Positions 34,659 through 48,800 of a DNA stretch of 64,000 nucleotides are shown here, piece by piece. Source of the stretch: Hoplostethus atlanticus (lineage: Eukaryota > Chordata > Actinopteri > Trachichthyiformes > Trachichthyidae). Each line of letters opens with the position of its first letter. The first letter of the stretch is position 1. The notes beneath the pieces are model-generated. The model did not search any database. It was not told the DNA's origin and saw only the letters and a list, made by a program, of their open reading frames with translations. Location of the stretch: positions 868,001 through 932,000 of the forward strand of contig JAXDDX010000072.1 in the NCBI GenBank assembly GCA_034670405.1, written 5' to 3'. Made by a program: the position numbers and the translations under genes.

Positions 34659-37600
34659 GTGAGTGTGAACTCGCCCCCCCCCCTTTCTGTCACATAGCCT
34701 ACACAGAGAAACCATCACATTTTAGTCTGATTTTCAAGAGATTTCAAGTCGATTTTATTGTCATTACATCTATTTTTGCATTTTGAATCAAACTCAAATC
34801 TGCACTTAGCCCCCTCCCCTTCCATACATTATACCGTTATACTTCCATACTGCCAATGAGTTTTTAATAATTTCATGTTATTTCTGAACCATTTTAAGAG
34901 TTACTTGTCAGACTCAAAGCACTAGGTTTTGTCTGTGAGGCTTTATTTTACTGTATTTCCACCAGTATGTCACAGAACCATCTGAATATCAAAAGGAGAT
35001 ATGAAACAAAAAGCATCTAAACTATATATACACTGAGTGTAATAACGCCTAAGGCATCCCTATGGTATAGATAAAGCCAGTTTGAAGGACAAAATGTGCT
35101 TGTTATTATGGTAATTCCTTAAAATAAAGGTGTTTAACCCTTTCAGCACTAGCAATATCATGTAACCCCCCGCCGTGGCATTTTGCCAGCCTGTTACAGC
35201 AGTGGTTTCCACAGGTTGTGAGCGTCAGGATGCAAACATCCTGTGCTGTTAACCCGCCTCGGGCGCCTCGCGCATCCTGCAACCGCTACAGAACAATTGG
35301 TTTGTGCCTCTTTTTGTACACTCAGACAGACACCCCAGCCAACATTTAATGTAAATAAATGTCTGTTTCGCCACCCTCTAAATAATGATCTAATCTATAG
35401 CCAAAGCTTTTACAATTGCTGTTCACGTGCGCCTTTTTCTCCCAATGTTATTTTCAATCATTTGTTGCCAGTAGGCCTACATTACCCCCATGTCAGGTTA
35501 GCTAGCTAAATAGTTGTAGCTATAGCAACACAAATTACTTGACAACTTGGTCTCTCTAGTGCAAAACACCACAGCAATGAGCACTTAGCACCAAAGATGG
35601 AGACAAAATAATAACAAAGATCTTGCTGATTACCACTTTAAATCAAATCAAGTTTATTTGTTGCATGTACCAGCAGGGGGCTGTTCCACAAAGCAGGCTT
35701 AGAAAAGCGGCGATTAACCTCGCAAGCCTGGTTTGAATTAACCTAACAAATCAATCGGGGCTAAGGCGGTTCCACGAAGCCCAAGTCAAGCTACCGTGAT
35801 CGGGCTAAACCGAGCCAGGCTCAAGCAATCCAGATAATTGCGCGTGCACATTTATACACAGTTTATTTAAGCAGCCCGAGAGGTCGATCATGGATCTGAT
35901 CGATTCATCATGGCGAAAAATGACGGTAAAGACAGAGCCGCAATGTTCACAGCCACTGAACAGCGACTTTTAGTCGAGGTCTATGGAGAATTCAGCCATA
36001 TTACAATGAAAAGGGAAATACAATTGCCATAAATAAAGGGAGAGAGAAAGATTGGCAACGAATTGCTGCTAGATTGAATGCGTAAGTAATTGTTGATTGT
36101 ATAGACCTTATTAAATATCATGTGTTCAACAATATTAAAGAACTGAAAAGCTGTGCTAAAAATATTGTAAATGAAACCATGCCATATATGAAACCTCAAG
36201 ACTGTAAATGTACTATATATCGCCATAAATTAAAGGCTGTACATAACGTTTCATCTTACTACATTACAGTCATCGTACAGTACTCAACCCTATATGGAGA
36301 TCGAACTCACAACCTTAAGACTGAGAGTCTCATGCTCTACTGACTGAGCTGTTCGGGCTGGTTCTTACTTTTATTATATTATTATGAAATCCGTTGTTTC
36401 CATCCTGGAAATTGATCGGCTGAAAGTGTGTTCTACAGTGACTGTAAATCCCATACAGTAACAGTGAATGCGTCTCCTAGCAACCGTGGAAACATCTTGA
36501 CATATATTCAAGATATTCAAGATACTTTATTATTTCAATGAATTTGTTAAAAATAATTTAGAAAATAAAATTATATTGTGTCATCAAATAATTATTTCTG
36601 TAAGTTGTAACCGTTTTCTAAAAGCAATACTGCACTTGAGGTCTTGCTGGACACTCATGGTTAAATGGGGTTGCCTAACAACGCTCTGAACCGTGACTGT
36701 ATCCCCGATACAGCCTACATCATTTTCTATTTTTTATTTTCTATTAACGTTACATTTTATGTCTGATAGAGTAGGGTCTAGGGTAATAGTGTTGAACATT
36801 AGGATGGCGGAACCTTGTTTGAAAATCATTGCGTTTCAGTCGGATCAGTGGTACTCGGTACTCAGTACTCCCGTAACGGGAGTACCGATTAAGCTTCAAC
36901 TGTGGTTTAGCCTATGCTGAGCTTGCTTTGTGGAACCGAATAAACCTGAAAATGAGCCAGACTAAGCGAAATAAGCCTGGATAAGTGGTAAGCTCGCTTT
37001 GTGGAACACCCCTCTGGTGTGCTCCTCACAGTGAAATGTTTACTTACAAGCCCAACCTACAGCGCCAAAATGTTAGAATCAAAGAGAATGAATTAAAGAG
37101 CAATAACACACAGTAGAATAAAGAATAGAAATATAAAAAATATATAGAGTGTATAAGTACAGGATGAATGTGCAATTGTGTATTATTAAAAACAGCAATA
37201 ATACACAATAGATAAAAAATATTTTTTTTAAATATATAATAAAATATATATTTTGTAATATTTAAAAATATATATTAAAAAAAATATATGTATAATACCA
37301 AGGATCCTCGTTTCAAATTGACATGAACAATATTCAGCCTATCACTCACTCTGGTGTTGTTATTCTGCACCATCCTTGCATGGCTGCTGCATTTTGACAT
37401 AGTGCTGCCTTGATGTGAATGGGGAAACAGCAGTGCTCAACAGACAATAGCCAATAGTCACCACCCACTACCACTGTTGCTGCTACAGTAGGAGTCAAGG
37501 GTGAAACCACTGGACATGTGACTGGGTCCGGGGGCTTTCAATGGAGCCTCGCTACACTGCTATTGTTCACAAGAAACTCTGCGTTCAAGTGCGTGACCCT

Positions 37601-40600
37601 CTGGTCGCTTTATTAATAGGGGATCCATTATTGTCACCAGCCAGTCAAGGGGGCTAGTGTCAGTGGTCTTTGACATCAGGTTGGTGATGTAAGGGTAAAC
37701 TAAAAAGGAGGCTAAACTAAACATTTGCCTCTTAAAACCCATTTTTTTGCTTTCTGTAACAATATTGTAACAATTCTTTGTTTTTATTTATTGTTGAATA
37801 ATTTTATGTAATTTCTTGATTTTATGTAATGTATTTTCTTATCTTTTCACTTGATGTTTATTACCTGTAAAGTGCTTTTTAAAGTATTGTTTCTGAAAAG
37901 CTTCTATACAGACAAATTGTATCATTTTGAAATCAATTAAAACATTCAACAATAATACAACAATAATAATAATAATAACAACCTCTGGTTTGTGATCAGA
38001 ATAGGGCAAATAACCACAAATATGAACAAAAACTATATATAAACTATAAATACTATCGGTTTGATACTACTTACTATGATGTATACGATAATGTACTTCT
38101 GTCAGTGTTGAAAGATAAGTAAACTTCTATTCTGGAAATATAATGGTGGGCAAACTTAGACCCTTGCATCAGAGGAAGAAACAGTTGTAGTGTGGGACTC
38201 AAGTGTAGTGACACGTGTTTTATTCAGTGTGCTGTAAATACAAAACCAGACCATAGACAGAATGAGGTGTGTGGTTTCACAAGTTGGACCAACATGATTA
38301 AGCTTGCTGTCTGAGGACAGGAACCTGCACAACTCTCACTATTAAGTCTGAATTTTCAGTTCCTTGCATGTTTCTTCCTGGGGGGTGGGGGGGTTCGTAT
38401 CCGGACATACATCTAGTCAAATGTGTCCTCTAAGGCAGTAGTTCTCAACCATGTGCTATTGTGGCCCAAAAGTATGCAGGTTTTCCTTCCAACCAAACAC
38501 TACAGCAGCTCATGTCACTGATTTAAAGGGAAATTCCCCCCTCAGATGCTCCTACGTTGTTCCATATAATCAATTTGTGATGTTCAACGCATTCCAGGGG
38601 TTATTTTGTGACAATGTGTTGTAATTTACCTTTTGTTGTACCCACTTTCCCTCGACCTGCCTCGTCTACTTCTACTTCAGTTAGTGATTTCCAACGTTTC
38701 CCAGAATGCCTTTCGACAACTTCCAGAGAAGGTCTGTGAACTTGTTGCTTACAACCAGAGAGTGAATAGTGAAAGAGGAGTGTTTGATTGTTTGGAATTA
38801 ACCCCACGCACGAGCGTATGTAAGATGTAAAATGAAACCATTTGTTATAGCTAGATCCTGTAAAAAGCAGAAAATTCTGCACACTTTAGCGCAACCGGAG
38901 ATCACTGAATGCTTCCCGCTCCGGTATCAGTCGCATCAGGAAAAATAAACGCATCTAAGGTGAAAATGTTGAGATTTCATAAAAAATCACCTGACTCTCC
39001 ATGCATCAAAATTAGCCAAAAATAAAGCATTTGTGCTAGTGAGATTCTATAAAACATAGGAAATTTTACTTTCTTCAGCGCAACAGGGGAACCCTGAATG
39101 CTTCTGCTGCCATTTTCAGTGACGTCGCAACAATTCTTTGAATCTCGACAAGAGGTTAATGCCTTGGTAATTTGGTATGCCTGAAAAGATACTTGAAAAC
39201 GCCTGTAGCAGTTGTAAATATGTAAATATTTTAGTATATAAAGAATGCAGAGGCCCCTATTCCTTTCCCAACATTTATAAGACATGTGGGCCTTGGAAAA
39301 ATATATATTATATATATTTATTGAGATTCTATTGTTTTTCTTTTTTATAAAATAGAGTTTCAAAGAAATTCTGTTTCCGTTTTTTCTTTCTTTATGACTT
39401 ATAGCATTATAGCTGTTTTATACTGCATTTTTAGTGTCATATATCTTGTAGCCATGCTGGTGCTGATTCCATAGGGATGCAGGACTTGTACACCGATCAG
39501 CCACAACATTAAAACCACTGACAGGTGAAGTGAATAACATCAATTATCTTGTTACAATGGCACCTGTCAAGGGGTGGGATATATTGGGAAGCAAGTGAAC
39601 AGTCAGTTCTTGAAGTTGATGTGTTGGAAGCAGGAAAAATGGGCAAGTGTAAGGATCTGAGCGACTTTGACAAGGGCCAACTTGTGATGGCTAGACAACT
39701 GGGTCAGAGCATCTCCAAAACGGCAGGTCTTGTGGGGTGTTCCCGGTATGAAGTGGTTAGTACCTACCAAAAGTGGTCCAAGGAAGGACAGGGTCATGGG
39801 CACCCAAGGCTCATTGATGCGCATGGGGAGCGAAGGCTAGCCCGTCTGGTCCGATCCCACAGAAGAGCTACTGTAGCACAAATTGCTGAAAAAGTTAATG
39901 CTGGCTATGATAGAAAAGTGTCAGAACACACAGTGCATCGCAGCTTGCTGCATATGGCAGACTGGTCAGAGTGCCCATGCTGACCCCTGTCCACCGCCGA
40001 AAGCACCTACCATGGGCACATGAGCGTCAGAACTGGACCATGGAGCAATGGAAGAAGGTGGCCTGGTCTGATGAATCACGTTTTCTTTTACATCATGTGG
40101 ACGGCCGGGGGCGTGTGCGTTGTTTACCTGGGGAAGAGATGGCACCAGGATGCACTATGGGAAGAAGGCAAGCCGGTGGAGGCAGTGTGATGCTCTGGGC
40201 AATGTTCTGCTGGGAAACCTTGGGTCCTGGCATTCATGTGGATGTTACTTTGACAAGTACCACTTAGCTAAACATTATTGCAGACCAAGTACACCCCTTC
40301 ATGGCAACGGTATTCCCTGATGGCAGTGGCCTGATGATGATATGATAACGTGTCCTGCCACACTGCAAAAATTGTTGAGGAATGGTTTGAGGAACATACA
40401 AAGAATTCAAGGTGTTGACTTGGCCTCCAAATTCCCCAGATCTTAATCCGATCGAGCATCTGTGGGATGTGCTGTAAAAACAAGTTCGATCCATGGAGGC
40501 CCCACCTTGCAACTTACAGGACTTAAAGGATCTGCTGCTAACGTCTTGGTGCCAGATACCACAGGACACCTTCAGAGGTCTTGTGGAGTCCATGCCTCGA

Positions 40601-43600
40601 CCGGTCAGAGCTGTTTTGGCGGCACGAAGGGGACCTACACAATATTAGGCAGGTGGTTTTAATATTATGGCTGATCGGTGTATACCGCAGTGAAAATTTA
40701 GCCCACACCCAAAAATCACCCAGAAGGTGTTTGGGGTTCAGAAGGTTTGAAACCTGCAGGCTGTTACATTTTTCACACGACAAGAGCACTGCAGACACAA
40801 TCAAATATGTTTGAAAACCACATGTCTGAGACGTCTCCGACCCACTCGAATCTCAAATCTGGATTTGAAAAATCCAGGACAGTTAAATCAGGCCAGAGGT
40901 CGCACAGCATGCACCCGACCCAGAAGAGGGCAACATTATATTTCTCCTGTCCACTTTCTACCTGTTTCTGCTGCTGCTGCTGCTATAGTTAGCTAGCTAT
41001 CACTGCAACTGAACATCAGCTTTGGCTCACAGCCCATGTATTGCCCTATGATTTCATCAGAGAGAAACGGGCTGGTTTCATTGTGAAGAAATGACTCTGA
41101 CCCGAGACTCTGACTCTGACTCAGAGGCCGTTTGGGCATGCAATCAAAGCGTGGTTGTAAAGCTTCCACTTCCAACCCCCCACCCCCCCATTGTATGTCA
41201 CCCTGAGTGCCTATTATTTCATGCTAAAAACTGTCGTTGCTGTCACTTGAGTCACAGGAAGTCCTGCGGTACAACAGGAAAGAAAACAGGAAGTCGACGC
41301 AACCAAGCCGCAGGTTTTGCCTAGGTGGCCCGCTTGTCCCATTGGCTGCCGGCGTGTTTTTGTTGTGGATGCAGAGAGCGAGAAAGCAGTCCGTCTGACG
41401 TCATTTCAGTCAGTGAATGGGGATGACTGATGTTCCCAGGAAGAACGGGGAAGTTAAAAACATAGTATGGACACTTTTGAAACAACATCCACCACAACCT
41501 CTCCTCTACTATTGAGAGATAACTTGGCCCACAGGTTTTTTCTTGTCCCACAGGAGGATGGTTGCAATGTCACCAGCAACCAAGGGAGAAAGCAAAAAAT
41601 GACTTTTACATTTCTTTTTTTCTACTTGTACTTTTTTGAGTAGTTTTTGAAGTCAGTATTTTTTATGCTTTGACTAAAATATTAAGTAGTACTTTGTTAC
41701 ATTTTTACATCCATTAGAGAGTACATATTTTAGGCTCTCCGTAAGCATTGTATCAGAAAAGTAATCTGGCTTTACTTTGTTTATGCACTAAACTATTATT
41801 TTTAATTAAAAGAACTTAGTTTGGATTAGCTGTCCTCTCATCCTTTTTGCATTGCATGGGAAAGATCAGATGTAACAGTGTCTTTTCTTGTTTTAAAGTA
41901 ACTCAATTTTGTCAGTGTAAAAGCAATTCTAGTAGGATGGTTTAGTACTCTTTCTACAATTGCATATAAGGTGAAAACCAAGGTGAGACAGCAGGCAAAA
42001 ACTATTTATAGATCCTTTATCATCAAGATAGCATGCTGAACTGTTGGATAGACGCCCAGATTTTGCTGTCTCATTCGGGCGGCAGAGCTCCAACCAGGAC
42101 TTTACGTGGTCAGATGCTGCCTTTGGGAAAATGTGGTTGATGCTCCCTAGATCAAATGACAATATGTCCTTTACAAGACTTCTGGCGGGATGTCACCAAG
42201 ATATTGCAATAAAACAAGCATCAGCATAGTGGAAATGTTGATTGTTATTTGTGCATGGCTATTGACTACTTACCGGCCAAGGCAATTCTGCAGTCCAGAG
42301 GTTCCCACGCTTCATTTATTTCAGTCTAATGTGAAAGTGAATAGGGGTGGGGAATAATTGTCTTTTACTACGTATTTCTTTATTGGTTTATGTGGATTCT
42401 GATGGGTTTTGAAGCTGCAATGAAAAAAACAAATCGCTAGCCATACTTAGCTTAGCATTCCCGCATTTGTCCCTTTGTGACCTGATGAGAAATTATGCAC
42501 CATGGTTGTTAGCAAAACGTTTTTTTAAAATTCAGTAACATGTTAAAATATGAAATGACATCATAATATGTAATTTCTACTTACATTATTTTGCAGATTT
42601 TAAGAACAGAACGATTAAAAAAAATGCAATCTAGCCATGCTAAATTAGTCAGCTTAGCTAGTTAGCCTAGCTGCCCTTCCAAGTTCAAACTAGCCAAACT
42701 AGCCTATAGCTAGCTAGGTACACACACAGGATCATGTTTGCATTCATTTATGTTTCAATGTTTCGGTCATAAGACCTTTCTCAAATGCATCACCCACACA
42801 GTGTCATATTGCTTATATATAAATGTCCACAAGCGCAAAATTGTCTGATCATCCGGCGTTACATCTGACAGCTCATACCATTTATAGTACATTCAATAGA
42901 AATTCACTAATTCTGTTAAAATACATGCTGCAATATCAACATCTGCGGTATGTTTTGACATTTCATTTGCTTTCACCTCAAGATTTCACTGCACTCGAAA
43001 GCCCTAAAACATATACAGTGCTCCTATTAGGAACTATATACAACTATTGACCTATTTCTGACATATTTATTTCATCCCTTCCAGGCACGTAACATCAGGA
43101 CCTCTGAAATGGCGGCCATTAAGATTGTCAAGCTGGACCCTGGTATGTCAACAAACCTGTCTAGACTCAACTTGCTCACAACTGGTTATTTGTAACATGA
43201 CTATTATAAGCTGTTTTGCGTGTATTGCCTGTACTAGGGTTAGACAGATACAGGATTTTAAAGTTATTTTTGGATTGAAGCCACTAGTAGCTGATATTTT
43301 GTACCAATATTTATACTGGTACAATACTTTAAAAAAAAAAATACAAGTATTCAGTGTTTCCCCCAAAAATGTATTCCTGTCAGGGTGGAAAAGACAGACA
43401 GGGAAAGCATTTAGATCATGGACACTAAAACTCTCAATGGAGGAGAAACCCTGGATCTACTACCCATAGACAACCAGTGTAATAGTGATCTATTCTACAA
43501 TAAATATGTAATCAATCATACTGCATCATACCCATCATATCAGAGGTGGACGACACTAACCAGACCAGATCAGCAAGCCCGTACATGAGTCAACCCCTAG

Positions 43601-45814
43601 CCTCTGCGAATGTTAGTCTGTAATTTTCATTTTCTGTCAGCTCAGTGCCGTGTGTTGTCAGAAAACATCCAAAGTTGCTGTGTGTGTGTGTGTGTGTTCA
43701 GGTGACGACATCACATCCATCCAGCAGGAGATTACGATGATGAAGGAGTGCAAGCACAAAAACATTGTGGCTTACTTCGGCAGCTACCACAGGTGCTGTA
43801 TGTTTTCCAGCCTGTCCAGATTCCAGATTGTTGGTGGAACTTGAATATGTGGGATTTGACTTTTATCTCCCCCGCACCCCTGCACCCAGTATCCCGGATT
43901 CCTCCCACACTCTTTATAAGATGTAGTGAGGTTGTTGGCATGCATGCATCAGACTCTTTAATAACATTGAGTGAGTCTCTGCTCCTATTATCTCCTTTTG
44001 TAACGCCTCAGTGTTGCTATCAACACAAGGTCGGATGATCGTGTGATTTGTTGCTGTTTGAGTCCATAAATCCTTGTTACTCCTCCACAATCAGTTCCCT
44101 CACAATCCTTTCCAAAAAAATGATACTAATGATAATTTGGATGGAAAATAAGCAGAGCACATGTCAAACAGAAAGATAAATGTTTTGTATCCCTTTCCAG
44201 GAACACCAAGCTGTGGATCTGCATGGAGTACTGCGGTGGAGGGTCACTACAGGACATTTACCATGGTAAAAAAATAATACAAATAAATATTGAACACTCT
44301 GCATCTACATGTGGATATTTAAATACAAAACAACTCAACACCTACAGCATCTTCCAGTCTCACTATTATCCTCAACCCATTTTAAAGGTGCTATGTGTAT
44401 CATTTTACCATATTAATTTTGAGACATTAGCGTAAGTACCGTAAGCAGACAAGACCATTACTAGAAGACTGGCAATCTTTACCAGCCTCTACACTGCAGT
44501 TTACACTGTGAACCACCGGGTCGGATTTGGCGGGAAATCTGCTGGATTGCTTTACGGCACAAAACAGGAAGAGGGCGCTGTTCTTCCAGCGCTAACGGAG
44601 CTAAAGCTTTCAGAGTTGCTGGCAACTTCAGATGGTGGAAGGAGAGAAAGGAAGATGGAAAAATCTCTTCCAACATGTTAAATGGGGGGAACAGGAAGCA
44701 TTATGGTTTATGGGAAATGTAGTCTTAATTTGGAGATTGCGAATGCTAACAATATCACTGGCATGAGATAGAGGCTACCAATCATCTCCACCATGGTCTC
44801 ATTTGTTTAGGGTAATTACACCACGGTAGCACAATTAATTTGACGATAATAAATTGATGTTTAAAACAAACTTTCTACAATTCTTTTTTTTATAGCAATG
44901 TACCTGTAGGCTCATTCTTTTTTGTCTTCTTTGTGAGTATACGGGCTATTAATCAAAATGTTCTTTACAGTGACGGGCCCGTTAAAGGAGAAACAGATAG
45001 CGTACGTGTGCAGAGAAACCCTTCAGGTAAGGCTTTTTTTTTTACCAGCGACCAGCTGAAGCGCGTCATTCTCGTTGGCCTCACATTGTGAAATCTCTAT
45101 AGATGCAGCGCTGAGAGAATGAATCATGTTTTTAGTTGTTTTTTTTTGCAGCCACAGAACAGCAACATAGTGTTTAACCTAGCCAGACCACTAAATATAG
45201 TGGTAGATGCTGCTACAGCATAACAAAGTCTGTATTTTGTTAGTGACTAGTTGAGCTGGTATTACTAGTGACCATATCCCATATCCTTTTATGGGGATAA
45301 TCTGAACTGCAGACAAAAAGAAACCAACAAAAACTCACACACACATGGTTGTCATTGTGTTCCCTGTTGATGTTAATTCTCATGTTGCCTCATTTATTTT
45401 TGTCTGTAGTCGGTTTTATTTTATAACTGCGTTTTAACGATTTGTCTAGCTTTGTGGTACGCCAGGAAGTCCACCCTGTTGCCTGTGCATTTGCTATTGG
45501 GCAACCTTAAACTAATAAACCAATAATACATAATAATAATATCAGCCGATTGTGTTTCTGTTCCCCCCCCCCCCCCCCCCCAGGGCTTGTATCATCTGCA
45601 TGAAACTGGCAAAATGCACAGAGACATAAAGGTAAGTCATTTTCCTAGTTTCCTAATTCATGTAATTATGATCATACATGATCGTGGCAGCGAGTTTCTT
45701 TTTCTCAGTGTGTGAACTAGAGCTCATATCAGTGTGTTCTCTCTCACAGGGAGCCAACATCCTTTTGACAGAGCGAGGAGATGTGAAACTGGGTCAGTAG
45801 TGATCTATATCACG

Positions 45815-45846
<32 letters not shown>

Positions 45847-48800
45847 AACACACACATCTGCAATACCTATTTGACTTACTCACTCGCATTCATCAAGTAT
45901 GCTTAAATAGGCCGTCTATATTGGATTTCACCACCACCCTTCTCACCCCCAGTGCCATGACCCCCCCCCCCCCTCTCTCTCTCTTCTGTGCCGTAGCTGA
46001 TTTCGGCGTGGCTGCAGAGATCAGTGCCTCCGTGGCCAAAAGGAAGTCTTTTATAGGAACTCCGTACTGGTAAGATGAACGCACCGGCTCTGACTTTAAA
46101 CATAGCAATGCATTTAGTTCCTCTCTCAGATCCTGCAGATTAGGGTTAGACCGATATATAGGTTTATTTGATGGTTGGCGTGATACCGATACCGATATAG
46201 ATACTTTTTGGATTGAAGCTACCGATAGCTGATATTTTGTGCCGGTATTCAGTATCTAATTGAAATATTTTCACCAAAACTAGTAATACTACTACTACAA
46301 CCACTGCTGCTTCTGCTACTGCTGCTACTACTACAATTACTACTGCTACTGCTAATACAGACAACTACTGTAGACAACTACTTCCCACAGACAACTACTG
46401 TAGTATTGATCAATTCTACAATTAATATGTAATCAATCAGTCATTATATCAGGGGTGGAGGACACTGTCTGCACAATATCAGCCCCATACATTGGTCTAT
46501 CCCTACTGCAGATACTGACATTACATGCTGCACACCCACTATTTACATCTATATGCGAACCATGTCCATTTCATTCTCCGGAGTGACATTTCCGATGTTT
46601 TTCCTCCTCGGCGGTGTCCAGGATGGCGCCGGAGGTGGCGGCGGTGGAGAAGAAGGGCGGCTACAACCATCTGTGTGACATCTGGGCCGCCGGCATCACC
46701 GCCATCGAGCTGGCTGAACTGCAGCCTCCCATGTTCGACCTCCACCCCATGAGGTGAGTCAGGACGGACAACACAGACACCAGCACAGAGTAAAACCAGT
46801 CAATCACAGAGTCTACCTTTAGCCCTCCATTTCCACAGTACCAGATTGAGAAAAAAAATGGAATTGATTGAATAGACGATAAGGCATTTTCCTTGATTGG
46901 CAAAGTCATGTTGAATCAAGAGCAATTAGTATGAGATAAGATAAAACTTTGATGATCTCCGTGGGGAAACTGGGTCATTGCAGCAGCAAAATAGCAACGG
47001 CGAGGAAAAATCAAATATAAATAAGAATGGGGGGTATTTAGACATAATGTCAAGAGTAGATTAAGTTGAACTGTATGAGTGAAAAGTATGAAAAATATGA
47101 ATTTCAGCATTATGAGGGTGTGCACAATAACAGCAGTAGAACATTTGTTGTCTGCTCTCATAGTCATAATCAATATTATTATCAAAAACATATTTACCGA
47201 TGATATTTCTAGAGCATATTTCTAGATGAGTAAACTCCACATGGTGTCAAAGTGATGAACACTAGAGTCTTTTGTTGGCGCCTGGTTTACATTTTCCAGC
47301 CGCCACATGTAAACTGTTCAGCCGCTTTTTCCCGCCTGGTGACATTTAAAACTATGTTTCAGAGCGCTGATGTTGATGTCCAAGAGCAGCTTCCAGCCTC
47401 CCAGACTCAAGGACAAAACCAAGTGGTGAGATTAACTGTCCTTTTTTCATCTTCGTAAATCTCTCCTGACCCCTCTCAGGCGATTTCTTTAAAAGGAATA
47501 CGCCGGGTTGTTGGTAGATTGTCCCATTTTTGACCCAAGTCATAGGCACCCACGGACAAATCGTATTGCGGTTATAGTTGGATGTGGGTGATTACTGCGG
47601 TCAAGTGAGCCGCGCTTTAAATTTTGTTTAAAGTCTACTGGTGTACAGTACGGTGTTTTTCATTTGGGCCAACAATGCGTCTTTACCGTGATTACAGAAG
47701 TAGACGCGCAACAAAAGTTAAAGCATTGCTCACTTGACTGCAGTGGGTCAACTTGATTGTATGATGCACATGAAGTACGTGAAATAAATGTGAAAAATCC
47801 CTCTATTAGTAGTGAATGTTTGGATCAATTTTTTTTTTTTAGGGCACCCCCCAGTAAAAAATAAACCCGGCACCTATGACTCAAGTTATCTGTGAAGTGA
47901 TGAGAACATAGACAGTAATGGATTCGCATACTAGCTAACGCACCTAGTAGAAGCTAGCGTTAGCAGAGGCTAGTAGCTTCACATTAACATTAAAGGGTAA
48001 TTCCCGTATTTTTAAACCTGGGCCCTATTTATACATATTATTCATTTAGACCCCAAAATATGTACAAAAAGTTTTGGAATTGCTCCAGTAGATCGCCTCA
48101 GCCGGCAGTCGCGAAACGGGCTGCAATGGCTGCAACATAATCCTTTGGTGCAACTGCGCCCGATCAAAGTACGTCCACTAAAAGTGCTTGTTTTTGCCAC
48201 TGACAGGCTGAAATTGTTATTCGTGTGTGACAAGTGTCTGACAACATTACGGAAAGGATCCCTACAGAGATAGACCTTTGTTTAACCAGAAACCTTTGTT
48301 TAACCTCTTCCTGCAACAACTCACCTCATCTTTCAGATTTCAGAGCGAGACTTCTCCTTGAACGAGACTTTCGTTTTCTGGTTAAACAAAGGTCTATCTC
48401 TGTAGCGATCCTTTCCGTAATGTTGTCAGACACTTCCAATAACAGCCTGAGTCAGTGGCAAAAACAAGCACTTTTAGTGGACGTACTTTGATCTCGCGCA
48501 GTTGCTCCAACGGATTACGTTGCAGCCATTGCAGCCCGTTTCGCGACCGCCGGCTGAGGACATCTATTGGACCAATTCCAAAACTTTTTGTACAAATTTT
48601 GGGGTCTAAATGACTAATATGTACAAATAGGGCCCAGGTTTAAAAATACCAGAATTACCCTTTAACATCAGTTGCTTTGCTAAATTAGCCTGTTGGCTAG
48701 GTAGCGAGCCAACAAAGCCAAAAATTGTTACGGTTAAGTGACTCTTCTCAATCTGCTGTGTTTTGGAGCACAGGCTAGGGCTAGGGGACCTCATCAGGCT

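Larger units (their letters stand above)
35643..37075 (+). mobile_element. retroposon (SINE-like) interrupted by the Harbinger element
   Basis: Left part TCAAATCAAGTTTATTTG (35643-35676) and right part GTGCTCCTCACAGTGAAATG (37018-37075) read together as one common fish retroposon sequence. A related uninterrupted copy lies at 51052-51180 (TTATTTGTCACATACACA, then TAGTGAAATG). Confidence 0.5.
34659..43084 (+). other. map4k2 intron 1 with nested mobile elements
   Basis: At 8.4 kb it is the longest intron of the gene. Contents: a retroposon split by a Harbinger element (35643-37075), a tRNA-like segment (36290-36362, minus), AT-rich sequence (37120-37300, 37740-37980), a dispersed repeat with internal duplication (38515-39140) and the Tc1 element (39491-40680). 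The tail 41300-43080 looks unique apart from a GCTAGC-rich patch near 42640-42720. Confidence 0.65.

Noticed and set aside
39549..40267. Tc1 transposase as a working gene
   Set aside because: Frame changes and stops interrupt it, and the last catalytic region is in a different frame. Called a degenerate element.
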